Below are positions 26,057 to 32,847 of a DNA stretch of 32,847 nt, one piece after another. A program made the position numbers and the translations under genes. The stretch covers positions 1 through 32,847 of the forward strand of contig NZ_JAAFKG010000005.1 in assembly GCF_013299185.1 (NCBI RefSeq). Reading direction: 5' to 3'. The number at the start of each line of letters is the position of its first letter. The stretch's first letter is position 1. Source of the DNA: Microcoleus sp. bin48.metabat.b7b8b9.023 (GTDB lineage: Bacteria > Cyanobacteriota > Cyanobacteriia > Cyanobacteriales > Microcoleaceae). The notes beneath the pieces are model-generated. The model did no database searches and had not been told where the DNA came from. It saw only the letters and a list, made by a program, of their open reading frames with translations.

Positions 26057-27427
26057 CTATAGATTACAGCTTATAGCTCTCGATGCGAGAGAAGAAACAT
26101 ACCCATAATGATGCCTCACCAACATCCTCATCAAAACATACCCAGGGAGGTGGCCTTTAGGTGCTTGTTTATTATAGGTTAGGTCATTTGGACTCAACCA
26201 ATAGCCTCCTTTTCGCCAACCCACACGATCGCCCAGCTTGCATTCAAGGTCATAATAAACTTTACGACCTTCCAGACTGAATCCCAGACTAACTCCTCGC
26301 TTGCATTCAGTGTCATAATCAACTTTACCGCCTACTTCCAACCAGATTTTTTTCTGGACGCTAAAGCCAAAGTGACCCTGACTGTATTTTACCCACAATT
26401 GGTCGATCGTCCGCAAATCATCGCAAGGAAAATTCTTGATCGATTCCCAATCGAACCAACCGTGCTTCTTCCCTATAGCAGCTTGCAACATCACCTTTTT
26501 TGTTTCCTCATCCGCCTCTTTCCATTTCCCCGCCGCCAATAAATCCCGCAGATGAGTATAGTCAACACCCATCGCTGATTTAAGCTGCACCGAAACACCC
26601 GCAACTGTTTTCGGAATCGGTTCCCGGAGATAACTCAACCAATCTTTCATCGACTGCGGCCGCTTTTGCGGTTCGGATGCCATCCCTTTTTCTATTGCTA
26701 AACTCACCCAATCTTTCACCCCAAAATTTTTCGCAGGTGGCAATGCTTCATTTCTAAAATGCCGATTGAGGGAAGCTGTTGGCGCTTTTCCCGTTACTGC
26801 ATAATATAAAGATGCAGCTAAAGTATAAATATCAACCGTTGGTTTACCACTACCTTCCATATGCTGTTCCCAAGGAGCAAAAGCAGGGTTATGAGGATGT
26901 TTGCTACTAATAACAGTTGGCATTAATTCATTTGCCAGCCCAAAATCAATTAATACTGCTTGGCCGTTAGGACGCAACATAATATTACCAGGATGGGCAT
27001 CTCGATGCACGATTCCTGCTTGGTGAACGTCGCTTAATGCTTCTCCAATTTGGCGGATAATTGCCACTGCTTCTGTATCCGGGAGTCTTCTTCGCTGCTG
27101 TACTGTATCCCATAAACTTTGCCCGACAATTAAATCCATTACCAAACAGTGAAGGCCTGCTTCCTCAAACAAATCGCTAATGCGGACAATTCCAGGATGC
27201 GCGTTTTGGCAAAATTTGGCTAAGATTTGCCCTTCGCGGATAAATCGGCGGACAAAGTTGGCGTATTCCGGGTCATTTTGCAAACTCAGATTCGGCGTTT
27301 TGAGGACAACTTGATAGTTAAGTTGCAAGTGTGTGGCTTTGTAAGTCATGCCAAATCCTCCCATTCCGAGGATGGTGTCAATGCGGAAAGGGCGAGTTTT
27401 GAGGATTTGTCCGGGCGTCCACAGCAT
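26057..27427 (-). CDS. Ser/Thr protein kinase with C-terminal GUN4 domain
   Basis: The 456-residue fusion has a Hanks-type kinase domain (about 14-270) and a GUN4 domain (about 285-435). Kinase landmarks: glycine loop GMGGFG at 21-26, Lys43 in VVLKTP, Glu65, catalytic loop HRDAHPGN at 141-148 and DFG at 161-163. His145 stands where most kinases have Lys, so activity may differ. The APE motif reads AFAPWEQ. GUN4 begins at GVDYTHLRDLLAAGKWKEAD and contains FPCDDLRTIDQLWVKYSQG and FGFSVQKKIWLE. GUN4 domains bind tetrapyrroles and, in stand-alone Gun4, stimulate Mg-chelatase; fused forms may act as sensors. A recent 63-bp tandem duplication inside GUN4 (26201-26263 and 26264-26326) repeats residues 368-388 as 389-409. 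Confidence 0.92.
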   Translation of the reverse strand: MLWTPGQILKTRPFRIDTILGMGGFGMTYKATHLQLNYQVVLKTPNLSLQNDPEYANFVRRFIREGQILAKFCQNAHPGIVRISDLFEEAGLHCLVMDLIVGQSLWDTVQQRRRLPDTEAVAIIRQIGEALSDVHQAGIVHRDAHPGNIMLRPNGQAVLIDFGLANELMPTVISSKHPHNPAFAPWEQHMEGSGKPTVDIYTLAASLYYAVTGKAPTASLNRHFRNEALPPAKNFGVKDWVSLAIEKGMASEPQKRPQSMKDWLSYLREPIPKTVAGVSVQLKSAMGVDYTHLRDLLAAGKWKEADEETKKVMLQAAIGKKHGWFDWESIKNFPCDDLRTIDQLWVKYSQGHFGFSVQKKIWLEVGGKVDYDTECKRGVSLGFSLEGRKVYYDLECKLGDRVGWRKGGYWLSPNDLTYNKQAPKGHLPGYVLMRMLVRHHYGYVSSLASRAISCNL

Positions 27428-27530
27428 GGCAGGTTGCTTATATTCTTTCTAATTGCTAATTATCATAAACTGTCTCGCCTTTAAAAAGCAATGAAGAGGA
27501 AGCAATAACAGGATTTACCGACTCCGACAA

Positions 27531-27595
27531 AGAAACCGGGTTTTTACCGAATTTGTCGATTTTCATCCTGGATTTTCGACAAAAACCCGGTTTCT
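27531..27595. repeat. Hairpin repeat, AGAAACCGGGTTTTT family, copy 2
   Basis: The outer arms AGAAACCGGGTTTTT (27531-27545) and AAAAACCCGGTTTCT (27581-27595) are perfect complements. TTGTCGA/TCGACAA pairs inside. It lies upstream of the kinase-GUN4 gene. Confidence 0.88.
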
Positions 27596-27612
27596 GGCCG
27601 CCCGCAAACCAA

Positions 27613-27676
27613 AGAAACCGGGTTTTTACCGAATTTGCGAGTTTCAACGCGTCTTCTCAGCCAAAACCCGGTTTCT
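27613..27676. repeat. Hairpin repeat, AGAAACCGGGTTTTT family, copy 3
   Basis: It has the same outer arms as copies 1 and 2 (AGAAACCGGGTTTT and AAAACCCGGTTTCT) with a different loop. It sits 17 bp from copy 2 in direct orientation. The remainder of the 27428-27775 gap is AT-rich and shows no gene. Confidence 0.88.
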
Positions 27677-27775
27677 GGGCTCATGCGTAAAGCTTTTAAG
27701 TTAAATTACAAAGTTTCTACATACTCGCACAGAATTATCTCGATCGATTTTGTAGCTATCCCTCCTTAGCTATTT

Positions 27776-28165
27776 TTACTTGATTTGATAAATGTAAGCA
27801 TCATCAATGTACCTATGATTGATGCTTTGATTCGTTATCCGTCTTCCTGAGAAACTTGATTTGAAACGTTGTTGTAACTCACGCAATCCCTGAATTAATT
27901 TATCTTTGACGCTGACTGCGACAAGAGCTGTCCAATCAATTTTTAATTCAGGTTCTACCTCACGAAAGACTGATAGTATTTCGTCATAAGTTTTAAGTGG
28001 GCCTTTCTTATCATACGAAGGTGATGTGAGTATCAATCGCCAGCTTTCCGGTTCTGGTGCGTAGATCCAGAGCGCAGAATCAACTGATACACCTGCTGCA
28101 TTAAGAGCGTCTATTAGTCTTTGACCTTCTTCTATTTCTTGACTTACCAATGTTGCTGTACCCAT
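27776..28165 (-). CDS. Hypothetical protein, downstream partner of HEPN gene
   Basis: The 129-residue protein opens with a helical region (TATLVSQEIEEGQRLIDALNAAGVSVDSALWIY), then beta-rich WRLILTSPSYD and IDWTALVAVSVKDKLIQGL, and a basic C-terminus (SSFSGRRITNQSINHRYIDDAYIYQIK). I see no nucleotidyltransferase signature (GS...DxD), so it is not a standard MNT partner. Its start overlaps the end of the HEPN gene by 22 bp, so the two are one operon. The function is unknown; a toxin-antitoxin-like pair is possible by context. Confidence 0.65.
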   Translation of the reverse strand: MGTATLVSQEIEEGQRLIDALNAAGVSVDSALWIYAPEPESWRLILTSPSYDKKGPLKTYDEILSVFREVEPELKIDWTALVAVSVKDKLIQGLRELQQRFKSSFSGRRITNQSINHRYIDDAYIYQIK

Positions 28166-28554
28166 TGTAAAATTCCGTGATTGGGGTCGGTAATTGCTGA
28201 GTAAATATCCAGGGCTTTTTGTTTGTCGTGTTTTTCATAGCGGCTTTCTTCTGACCAGTCTTTGACTAATGCCCATCGATTTGCAAAACTTCTATCTTTT
28301 AGCAGAGTTTTTAATTCTGCATCAAGTTTAGCAACTTTAACAAGTTTTTCTAAATCGTGGGTGTAACTGTCGAAAACAGTTTTTTTGTCAGGAAAGTCGA
28401 ATTTCCTGGTTTGTTTGGCAATGCAAGCTTTTAAAGCGCATTCTATGACATAACCGCTGAGATAATAAGCACCAGAGTATTGACGATTTTGGAGCAGCAC
28501 TTCTACTTCTTTAAGTCGAGTGAGTGCGATGTTTTGTAAATCTCGCCTATTCAA
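28144..28554 (-). CDS. HEPN domain protein
   Basis: The 136-residue all-helical protein has HEPN features: an N-terminal RRDLQNIALTRLKEVEVLLQ helix, the core YSGAYYLSGYVIECALKACIAKQ, then helices up to ITDPNHGILQWVQQ. HEPN proteins include toxins with an Rx4-6H RNase motif; here I only find RYEKH, one residue short of the usual spacing, so RNase activity is doubtful. The downstream gene overlaps it by 22 bp. HEPN pairs of this kind are common in cyanobacterial accessory regions. Confidence 0.75.
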   Translation of the reverse strand: MNRRDLQNIALTRLKEVEVLLQNRQYSGAYYLSGYVIECALKACIAKQTRKFDFPDKKTVFDSYTHDLEKLVKVAKLDAELKTLLKDRSFANRWALVKDWSEESRYEKHDKQKALDIYSAITDPNHGILQWVQQHW

Positions 28555-28661
28555 AAATTTAGCTTACCTCCATGAAATCAGCAAGAAGACCGGGCGGTTG
28601 AAACCGCGTCTGGATTTACAATTATCCAATACGAGAGGAAGTTCAACCCACCAAATGCAAA

Positions 28662-28718
28662 AATGATACCTAGCGTGTGGGTTGGGCTTGTTGCCTTTAC
28701 CAGTTGCTAGATATCATT
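28662..28718. repeat. Small inverted-repeat element
   Basis: Arms AATGATACCTAGC (28662-28674) and GCTAGATATCATT (28706-28718) are complementary apart from one position. They enclose GTGTGGGTTGGGCTTGTTGCC. It resembles a dispersed short palindrome. It lies between the HEPN gene and the tRNA. Confidence 0.55.
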
Positions 28719-28742
28719 TTGATATCACAGTTAAATTTTCAA

Positions 28743-28815
28743 TACCCCCAGGGGAATTCGAATCCCCGTCGCATCCGTGAAAGGGATGTGTCCTAGGCCT
28801 CTAGACGATGGGGGC
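28743..28815 (-). tRNA. tRNA-Glu (anticodon UUC)
   Basis: The 73-nt cloverleaf is complete on the minus strand. The acceptor stem is GCCCCCA/TGGGGGT with a terminal G-T pair and an A discriminator. The anticodon stem is CATCC/GGATG with loop CTTTCAC, anticodon TTC (complement at 28779-28781). The T arm is GGGGA-TTCGAAT-TCCCC. CCA is not encoded. Besides translation, charged tRNA-Glu in cyanobacteria feeds 5-aminolevulinate and hence tetrapyrrole synthesis. No other tRNA is nearby. Confidence 0.96.
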
Positions 28816-28855
28816 GCGTTTTGCGTTGCGTTTGCTTGTGTTCCGCACCTTTATT

Positions 28856-28884
28856 ACCTTAACTAATCTTTCTGAATTTGTCAA
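28856..28884 (-). promoter_or_regulatory. Sigma70-type promoter of tRNA-Glu
   Basis: On the minus strand a perfect -35 TTGACA (28884-28879) is spaced 17 bp from TAAGGT (28861-28856), a partial -10 box. The tRNA 5' end is about 40 bp downstream, leaving a short leader to be trimmed. The -35 box lies 23 bp past the stop of the M42 gene on the same strand. Confidence 0.6.
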
Positions 28885-28906
28885 CTACTTTGCGAAAGTT
28901 TTTTTT

Positions 28907-29953
28907 CTAGTCGTCCGAAAGTTGCTCGCAGTAGGCTTTGAGGATGGCGGCGCAATTGCCGATCGCCCCCAAGTGAGCAATTTCAAACCCGTGCGTATTC
29001 TGCGTGGGGAAACTCAAACAAGCGGCGCGGGCCACATGACCGAATTTCATGGCGATCGAAGCATCGCTACCAAAACCGCTAATCCCCGCCAACTGCACCT
29101 CGACGCCCGCTGTGGAGGCTGCTGCGCGCAATTGGCCATTCAATCCTTCATCGTAGACTCCGTAGCCGTCCTGAACCAGCAACACCGGGTTTTCGCCATC
29201 TGCGATCGGGTATTCCGGCGCGATCGGGCAAATTTCCAAAGCAATCAGCGCGTCCAACGGCTGGCGCTGCGTGAAATACAAAGCCCCGATCGCCCCAACC
29301 TCCTCCTTCGCCGACGCCACCAAATAAACATCCACCGCAGGCTCTTTCAAATATTCCGCCAGAGCCAGCAAAATCGCCACTGAAGCCTTGTTGTCCAGGG
29401 TATAGCTCGCGATCCAATCTTTTAACCGGAGCGGCTGTTTGCGATGCTTTCCCACCACCATCCGCGTGCCCGGCCGAATCCCAGCCTCGGCTAATTCCTC
29501 GGTAGTACACTTGGTTTCGATCCAGGCATTTTCCCACTTGACAGCAGCATCTTCCTGCTGAGCTTTTTGAGGAGATTCGTGAGAAACGTGGCGACTTCCA
29601 AAGCTGAGAATGCCACTAATTGTTTGCTTGTCGCCCAATAAATCGACGACGCCTTCGCCGTAAACCCAAGGAAAGGCGCCGCCCAACCTGCGGACTTCGA
29701 CGCGGCCCCGATCGCCTATTGTTTTAACTAGGGCGCCAATTTCGTCTTTGTGGGCGGTAATGGCGATCGACTTTTCTCGATTGCGCCCCGGAATTAGGGC
29801 GATCGCATTATCCGCGCGATCGATCCAAGCATTCACTCCCAGGGCTGCGAATTTTTCCATCAACCGCTGGTTAATTTCTGACTCCATACCGCTGGGGGAG
29901 TGCAGCATGACTAATTCTTCGATTGTTTGAAATAGGCGATCGAACTCTAACAT
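28907..29953 (-). CDS. M42 family metallopeptidase (glutamyl aminopeptidase/endoglucanase type)
   Basis: I start this 348-residue protein at ATG 29953 (MLEFDRLFQTIEELV); an upstream frame exists, but its sequence is repeat-derived. M42 enzymes are di-metal aminopeptidases forming large tetrahedral complexes. Ligands by family pattern: His68 and Asp70 in ITAHKDEIG, Asp187 in YTLDNKASVAI, the catalytic Glu217 with metal ligand Glu218 in ASAKEEVGAIGA, Glu240 in IALEICP, and His321 in NTHGFEIAHL. The usual Met in AHMDE is Lys here. Length and domains are complete. It is divergent from the FkbM gene; the tRNA promoter follows directly. Confidence 0.9.
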   Translation of the reverse strand: MLEFDRLFQTIEELVMLHSPSGMESEINQRLMEKFAALGVNAWIDRADNAIALIPGRNREKSIAITAHKDEIGALVKTIGDRGRVEVRRLGGAFPWVYGEGVVDLLGDKQTISGILSFGSRHVSHESPQKAQQEDAAVKWENAWIETKCTTEELAEAGIRPGTRMVVGKHRKQPLRLKDWIASYTLDNKASVAILLALAEYLKEPAVDVYLVASAKEEVGAIGALYFTQRQPLDALIALEICPIAPEYPIADGENPVLLVQDGYGVYDEGLNGQLRAAASTAGVEVQLAGISGFGSDASIAMKFGHVARAACLSFPTQNTHGFEIAHLGAIGNCAAILKAYCEQLSDD

Positions 29954-30118
29954 TTTTGATTCCCGGATTTGGGAGCGTATTTTGACATATATTAAAGCAG
30001 ATTTTTTCTGGGTAGGAATCGTATTTTCTGAAGTGAATCTAATTTTTTTTGAACCGCAGAGGGCGCAGAGGGCGCAGAGAGCGTTATTATAAAAATGATT
30101 TTTTTTTAATATTCTTCT

Positions 30119-30865
30119 ATGCTTGTCAATAAAATACTGCAACTTTTGCAACGTAAAATCCGCGCCCAAAAGTTAGGTATAGAATTCAAGAGGGTTGCTA
30201 GCTTTAATTTGCCCGGTAATTTAATTGTGCAAGGAAATCGCCAACAAGTAAACTTGCCGGAGGAGAAAGGCATGGATGGAGAATTTATTGAAGTGCTTTT
30301 AGATGACTGTTACGGAGTGGAACAATTATCTGAATCGCTGATGAAAGTTCTCGATATCGGGGCGAATGTCGGGTTGTTTCCGATCGCCGCCCGGAATCGA
30401 TTTCCTCAAGCTGTAATTCACGCCTACGAAGCTAATCCAAACTTAGAAATTTACCTCAAACATCAATCTGAAATTGCCAATTTTACCTATTTTATGGAGG
30501 CTGTGGGAGCCGAAGATGGTAGAGTAGTTCTGGATATTCGGGAAGTATCGGGAAAAACGCGATCGCGCGTCAGCGAAAACGGCGATGTACCGATGGTATC
30601 GTTGAAAAGGGCGATCGATCGCATTGGCGGCAGCGTCGATTTAGCCAAAGTAGACTGCGAAGGTGCAGAATGGCTGTTATTTGAAGACCGAGATTCTTGG
30701 CAACTCGTGCAAAACCTGTCTTTAGAATATCACTTGTGGTCTGGTCACACTCACGTCGAAACCCGACAAGTTATTGAAAATTTAGGATTTCGGGTTACAA
30801 AGCAAACGCCAATAGATAAATGGTACGGCTCGATCTTAGCATCCCGAACCCCCAACCCTAAATAA
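30119..30865 (+). CDS. FkbM family methyltransferase
   Basis: The 248-residue SAM-dependent methyltransferase has motif I as VLDIGANVGLFPI (about 77-89), an acidic second strand in VIHAYEANPNLEIYL, and the FkbM signature VDLAKVDCEGAEWLLFE. The C-terminal part (LSLEYHLWSGHTHVETRQVIENLGF) is typical. FkbM enzymes methylate hydroxyls of natural products or glycans; the substrate here is not deducible, and no biosynthetic partner is adjacent. The upstream gap (29954-30118) has a CGCAGAGGG-type repeat at about 30054-30082. The gene ends one base before a perfect 26-bp inverted repeat. Confidence 0.88.
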   Translation: MLVNKILQLLQRKIRAQKLGIEFKRVASFNLPGNLIVQGNRQQVNLPEEKGMDGEFIEVLLDDCYGVEQLSESLMKVLDIGANVGLFPIAARNRFPQAVIHAYEANPNLEIYLKHQSEIANFTYFMEAVGAEDGRVVLDIREVSGKTRSRVSENGDVPMVSLKRAIDRIGGSVDLAKVDCEGAEWLLFEDRDSWQLVQNLSLEYHLWSGHTHVETRQVIENLGFRVTKQTPIDKWYGSILASRTPNPK

Positions 30866-30866
30866 C

Positions 30867-30926
30867 GTTCGTAGTGAGGACTTCAGTCCTCAGACTTTTA
30901 TGAGGACTGAAGTCCTCACTACGAAC
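30867..30926. repeat. Perfect 26-bp inverted repeat, GGACTTCAGTCC family
   Basis: The arms 30867-30892 and 30901-30926 are exact complements around an 8-nt loop. Each arm contains TGAGGACTTCAGTCCTCA, itself nearly palindromic. It lies between convergent gene ends (30865 and 30947), so it can serve as a strong two-way terminator. It belongs to the family of the 21385 and 32299 arrays. Confidence 0.93.
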
Positions 30927-30946
30927 CAATTTTAACATAGCTTGGA

Positions 30947-31981
30947 TTAAATCTGTTCTTCACCTTGATTAAAACTGTGCATTCCTTGATTTTCCTCGAC
31001 ACGCACAATAGCATCTCCGGGAGTATTGATGATGCCTTTGAATGATTCTTGACTTGCTTGCAAAGCTTGTTCCTTGTTTTTGCGATCGGCAAGTTCGCGC
31101 TGCAACTTATCAATTGTCCGTTGAAAACGAGCTGCTTGTCTGAGCATTTCCTGTTCCGAAAAATCCAGCAATTGAATCAAACTAGCAACTTGATGTTCCA
31201 ATAATTGATTTTCGTAAGCATTGTGAGATTGCACAATATTTGCCGATGTTTTTGAATTATTAAAAACATCTTTTTCGTCAGATAAAGACAGAGCCGTTTT
31301 GACACTAAGTGCAAAATGTTTAAACAATTGAGCTGTGCTAGGGGGAATTTTTACTTTAAGGAAAATCACTACAGTAAACAAACTTCCCGATCGCAACAGT
31401 CCCCCAAATGCCAAGACAGACTTGACTTTGTACGGGATAATTAAGGAATCTTGTTCGGGAATAAAGGGGCTACCTTTTGCCTCGGATACGTGAAAAATAT
31501 TTAATACTGCTGGTTCTAATTGCAGAAACCTTTCTCCCTCGATGCCGAGGACTGTAGGAATATCTAAACCGAACTGTCTGATGGTTTCCGAAATCGCCGG
31601 TATTTTGGCTACTACTTCGGTGCTAACTAAGGGAATAGCTGTATTTTCTACTGCTGTGTGCCGAGAATTCCACTGCGGTTCTATGCCTGCGGTTGCTAGT
31701 AGAGTCCAGCATTTTATGTCGGCGGCAGGGGATTTGCCATTCATTAAGCGGCGGGCGGATTGTTGCAATGAGTCTTCTAATTCCCCGTAGGGATGAGTTT
31801 TGAACAAACGCACCAAAACACAGCTATTTTCTCCTGTTTGCGAATCGCAAAAATGTTGGTAAATATACTTGACAATTTTCTGGCTGCTGGCTTCCATACT
31901 AGCAGAATTTCTACCGAACTGGCGCAGGACTAAACTGCATTTCGCGATATCTTGTGGGGTAAATAGGGTAATATCGTACAT
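30947..31981 (-). CDS. Sensor-like protein truncated inside a PAS domain
   Basis: I start this 344-residue protein at ATG 31981 (MYDITLFTPQDIAKCSLVL); a TTG eight codons upstream is less likely. The N-terminal region (1-255), with VLVRLFKTHPYGELEDSLQQ and an IPYKVKSVLAFGGLLRSGSLFTVVIFLKV core, is a GAF-like sensor domain found at the start of large cyanobacterial hybrid kinases. A coiled coil follows (QHQ.. to KNKEQALQASQESF). Then a PAS domain begins (FKGIINTPGDAIVRVEENQG..SFNQGEEQI) and stops abruptly after about 30 residues, where PAS domains usually continue FGY. The kinase part is absent. The truncation point lies 21 bp from the inverted repeat at 30867-30926. Confidence 0.7.
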   Translation of the reverse strand: MYDITLFTPQDIAKCSLVLRQFGRNSASMEASSQKIVKYIYQHFCDSQTGENSCVLVRLFKTHPYGELEDSLQQSARRLMNGKSPAADIKCWTLLATAGIEPQWNSRHTAVENTAIPLVSTEVVAKIPAISETIRQFGLDIPTVLGIEGERFLQLEPAVLNIFHVSEAKGSPFIPEQDSLIIPYKVKSVLAFGGLLRSGSLFTVVIFLKVKIPPSTAQLFKHFALSVKTALSLSDEKDVFNNSKTSANIVQSHNAYENQLLEHQVASLIQLLDFSEQEMLRQAARFQRTIDKLQRELADRKNKEQALQASQESFKGIINTPGDAIVRVEENQGMHSFNQGEEQI

Positions 31982-32298
31982 TAGAAAACGCTCTCCCAGA
32001 CTCAAACACTCTTTTTCATTTATCCTTAAGTCTGTTACTCCATCCGGAATCCTACTGAGAGTTTTTCCAAGTCTTAGTTAAAATATGTACAAAGTTTGCC
32101 AGCCAAATGTAGCGCTTGTTTGGCAGGATACAGAAATTAAGACGAATCAAGAGTAATACAAAAAATCTATTCCGCAGCGCGCACCGCGCACAGAGAGGCA
32201 GATGTATGATGTATGGCGTTTGCAAGGATTTGTGGCGGTGACTCGGGCAGAGAAATTAAAGTAGCGAGACTTTTCTACCAGAGTCAGGATGATAATCT

Positions 32299-32847
32299 AA
32301 CAGGTTTGTAGTGAGGACTTCAGTCCTCAGGAAAAGAAGGACTGAAGTCCTCACTACGAACCTTTTTTGGATTTCAGTTTTCAGGAAAAGAAGGACTGAA
32401 GTCCTCACTACGAACCTTTTTTGGATTTCAGTTTTCAGGAAAAGAAGGACTGAAGTCCTCACTACGAACCTTTCTTGGATTTCAGTCTTCAGGAAAAGAA
32501 GGACTGAAGTCCTCACTACGAACCTTTTTTGGATTTCAGTTTTCAGGAAAAGAAGGACTGAAGTCCTCACTATAGCCTTTCTCAAAAAGATGAGGTATGA
32601 CTGACAGCTTACAAAACCACTAAACTCAGAGGGCTGAAGCCCAACAACGTACCTCACCTTTCTGAGAACCGCTATACGAACCTTTTTTGGACTTCAGTTT
32701 TCAGGAAAAGAAGGACTGAAGTCCTCACTACGAACCTTTTTTGGATTTCAGTTTTCAGGAAAAGAAGGACTGAAGTCCTCACTACGAACCTTTTTTGGAT
32801 TTCAGTTTTCAGGAAAAGAAGGACTGAAGTCCTCACTACGAACCTTT
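32299..32847. repeat. 54-bp tandem repeat array, runs off the window
   Basis: A first palindrome (32301-32362) opens the array. Units then begin at 32329, 32383, 32437, 32491, 32545, 32703, 32757 and 32811, all 54 bp apart except where a 104-bp insertion interrupts. Each carries GGACTGAAGTCCTCACTACG and TTTTTGGATTTCAGTTTTC; a few single-base variants occur. The short frames within it are repeat translations, not genes. Between 32006 and 32298 I see no gene. Confidence 0.93.
32573..32674. mobile_element. TA-flanked MITE-like element, copy B, inside the array
   Basis: It starts TAGCCTTTCTCA and ends TGAGAACCGCTA (10 of 12 terminal bases inverted) and is flanked by TA on both sides (32571-32572 and 32675-32676). 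The interrupted 54-bp unit is split 28 + 26 with nothing lost. TA duplication is typical of IS630/Tc1-mariner-type transposition. A related copy lies inverted at 23902-24009. Confidence 0.85.

Noticed and set aside
28808..29383. 191-residue plus-strand frame opposite the M42 peptidase
   Set aside because: It is antisense to a gene with all catalytic motifs and starts within the tRNA; composition is that of a shadow frame.
29954..30169. Longer M42 peptidase starting at 30169
   Set aside because: The extra 72 residues come from a CGCAGAGGG-type repeat and AT-rich leader, and would overlap the divergent FkbM gene; ATG 29953 matches the family start.
32256..32657. Long open frames on both strands through the right-end array
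   Set aside because: They encode the same short peptide over and over, exactly in step with the 54-bp repeat, and read open on both strands; they are translations of repeats.
32299..32847. Regular repeats that could suggest a CRISPR array
   Set aside because: Units are contiguous 54-bp copies with no variable spacers, and there are no cas genes; this is a plain tandem repeat with palindromic cores.

Overview
The window looks like a filamentous, Microcoleus/Oscillatoria-type cyanobacterium. This is an inference from four things: dense HIP1-type GCGATCGC octamers; cyanobacterial gene families (a Ser/Thr kinase-GUN4 fusion, crtE, ABC1 kinase, DUF212); many short palindromic and heptamer repeats; and a cyanobacterial geosmin synthase. 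Both ends are cut. The left edge holds the start of a transposase-like gene and the right edge runs out inside a 54-bp tandem array.

Left part (1-4506): a fasciclin-domain protein, a ferritin-like di-iron protein, a YbjN-family protein with a 215-bp MITE-like element at its stop codon, a DUF212/divergent PAP2 membrane protein, and a polyprenyl diphosphate synthase (crtE type).

The most interesting block is 4556-10818. It holds a bifunctional geosmin synthase (755 aa, two class I terpene synthase domains), followed on the same strand by two paralogous proteins of about 469 aa. Each has a disordered N-terminus, an inserted cyclic-nucleotide-binding (CNB) domain and a C-terminal part of the Family 2B encapsulin (HK97-fold shell) type. 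I read this as a terpene-making protein nanocompartment: an FPP cyclase plus two shell subunits, with a polyprenyl diphosphate synthase gene next door on the opposite strand. A decayed tnpB fragment and a long inverted repeat separate the two shell genes. A near-identical palindromic element lies on each side of the block, and a NUDIX gene fragment lies at its left border.

Next (10833-17234): a LysR regulator, a GNAT acetyltransferase, a methyltransferase with a damaged 5' end, folD, an OB-fold lipoprotein, an intact NUDIX hydrolase preceded by heptamer repeats, leuD, and a membrane-anchored protein of unknown function.

The middle and right are accessory in character: a tnpB with a one-base frameshift, a GAF histidine kinase, an ABC1/UbiB kinase, an HNH nuclease cassette, a MazF-type toxin-antitoxin pair, a kinase-GUN4 fusion, a HEPN gene pair, tRNA-Glu(UUC) with a recognisable promoter, an M42 aminopeptidase, an FkbM methyltransferase and a sensor truncated inside its PAS domain.

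Repeats are a second theme. There are several palindromic families: a GGACTTCAGTCC core, an AGAAACCGGGTTTTT core, and TA-flanked elements of about 102-110 bp. One TA-flanked element has inserted precisely into a tandem array, leaving both half-units intact. All calls come from reading the sequence by eye; no database search was run.
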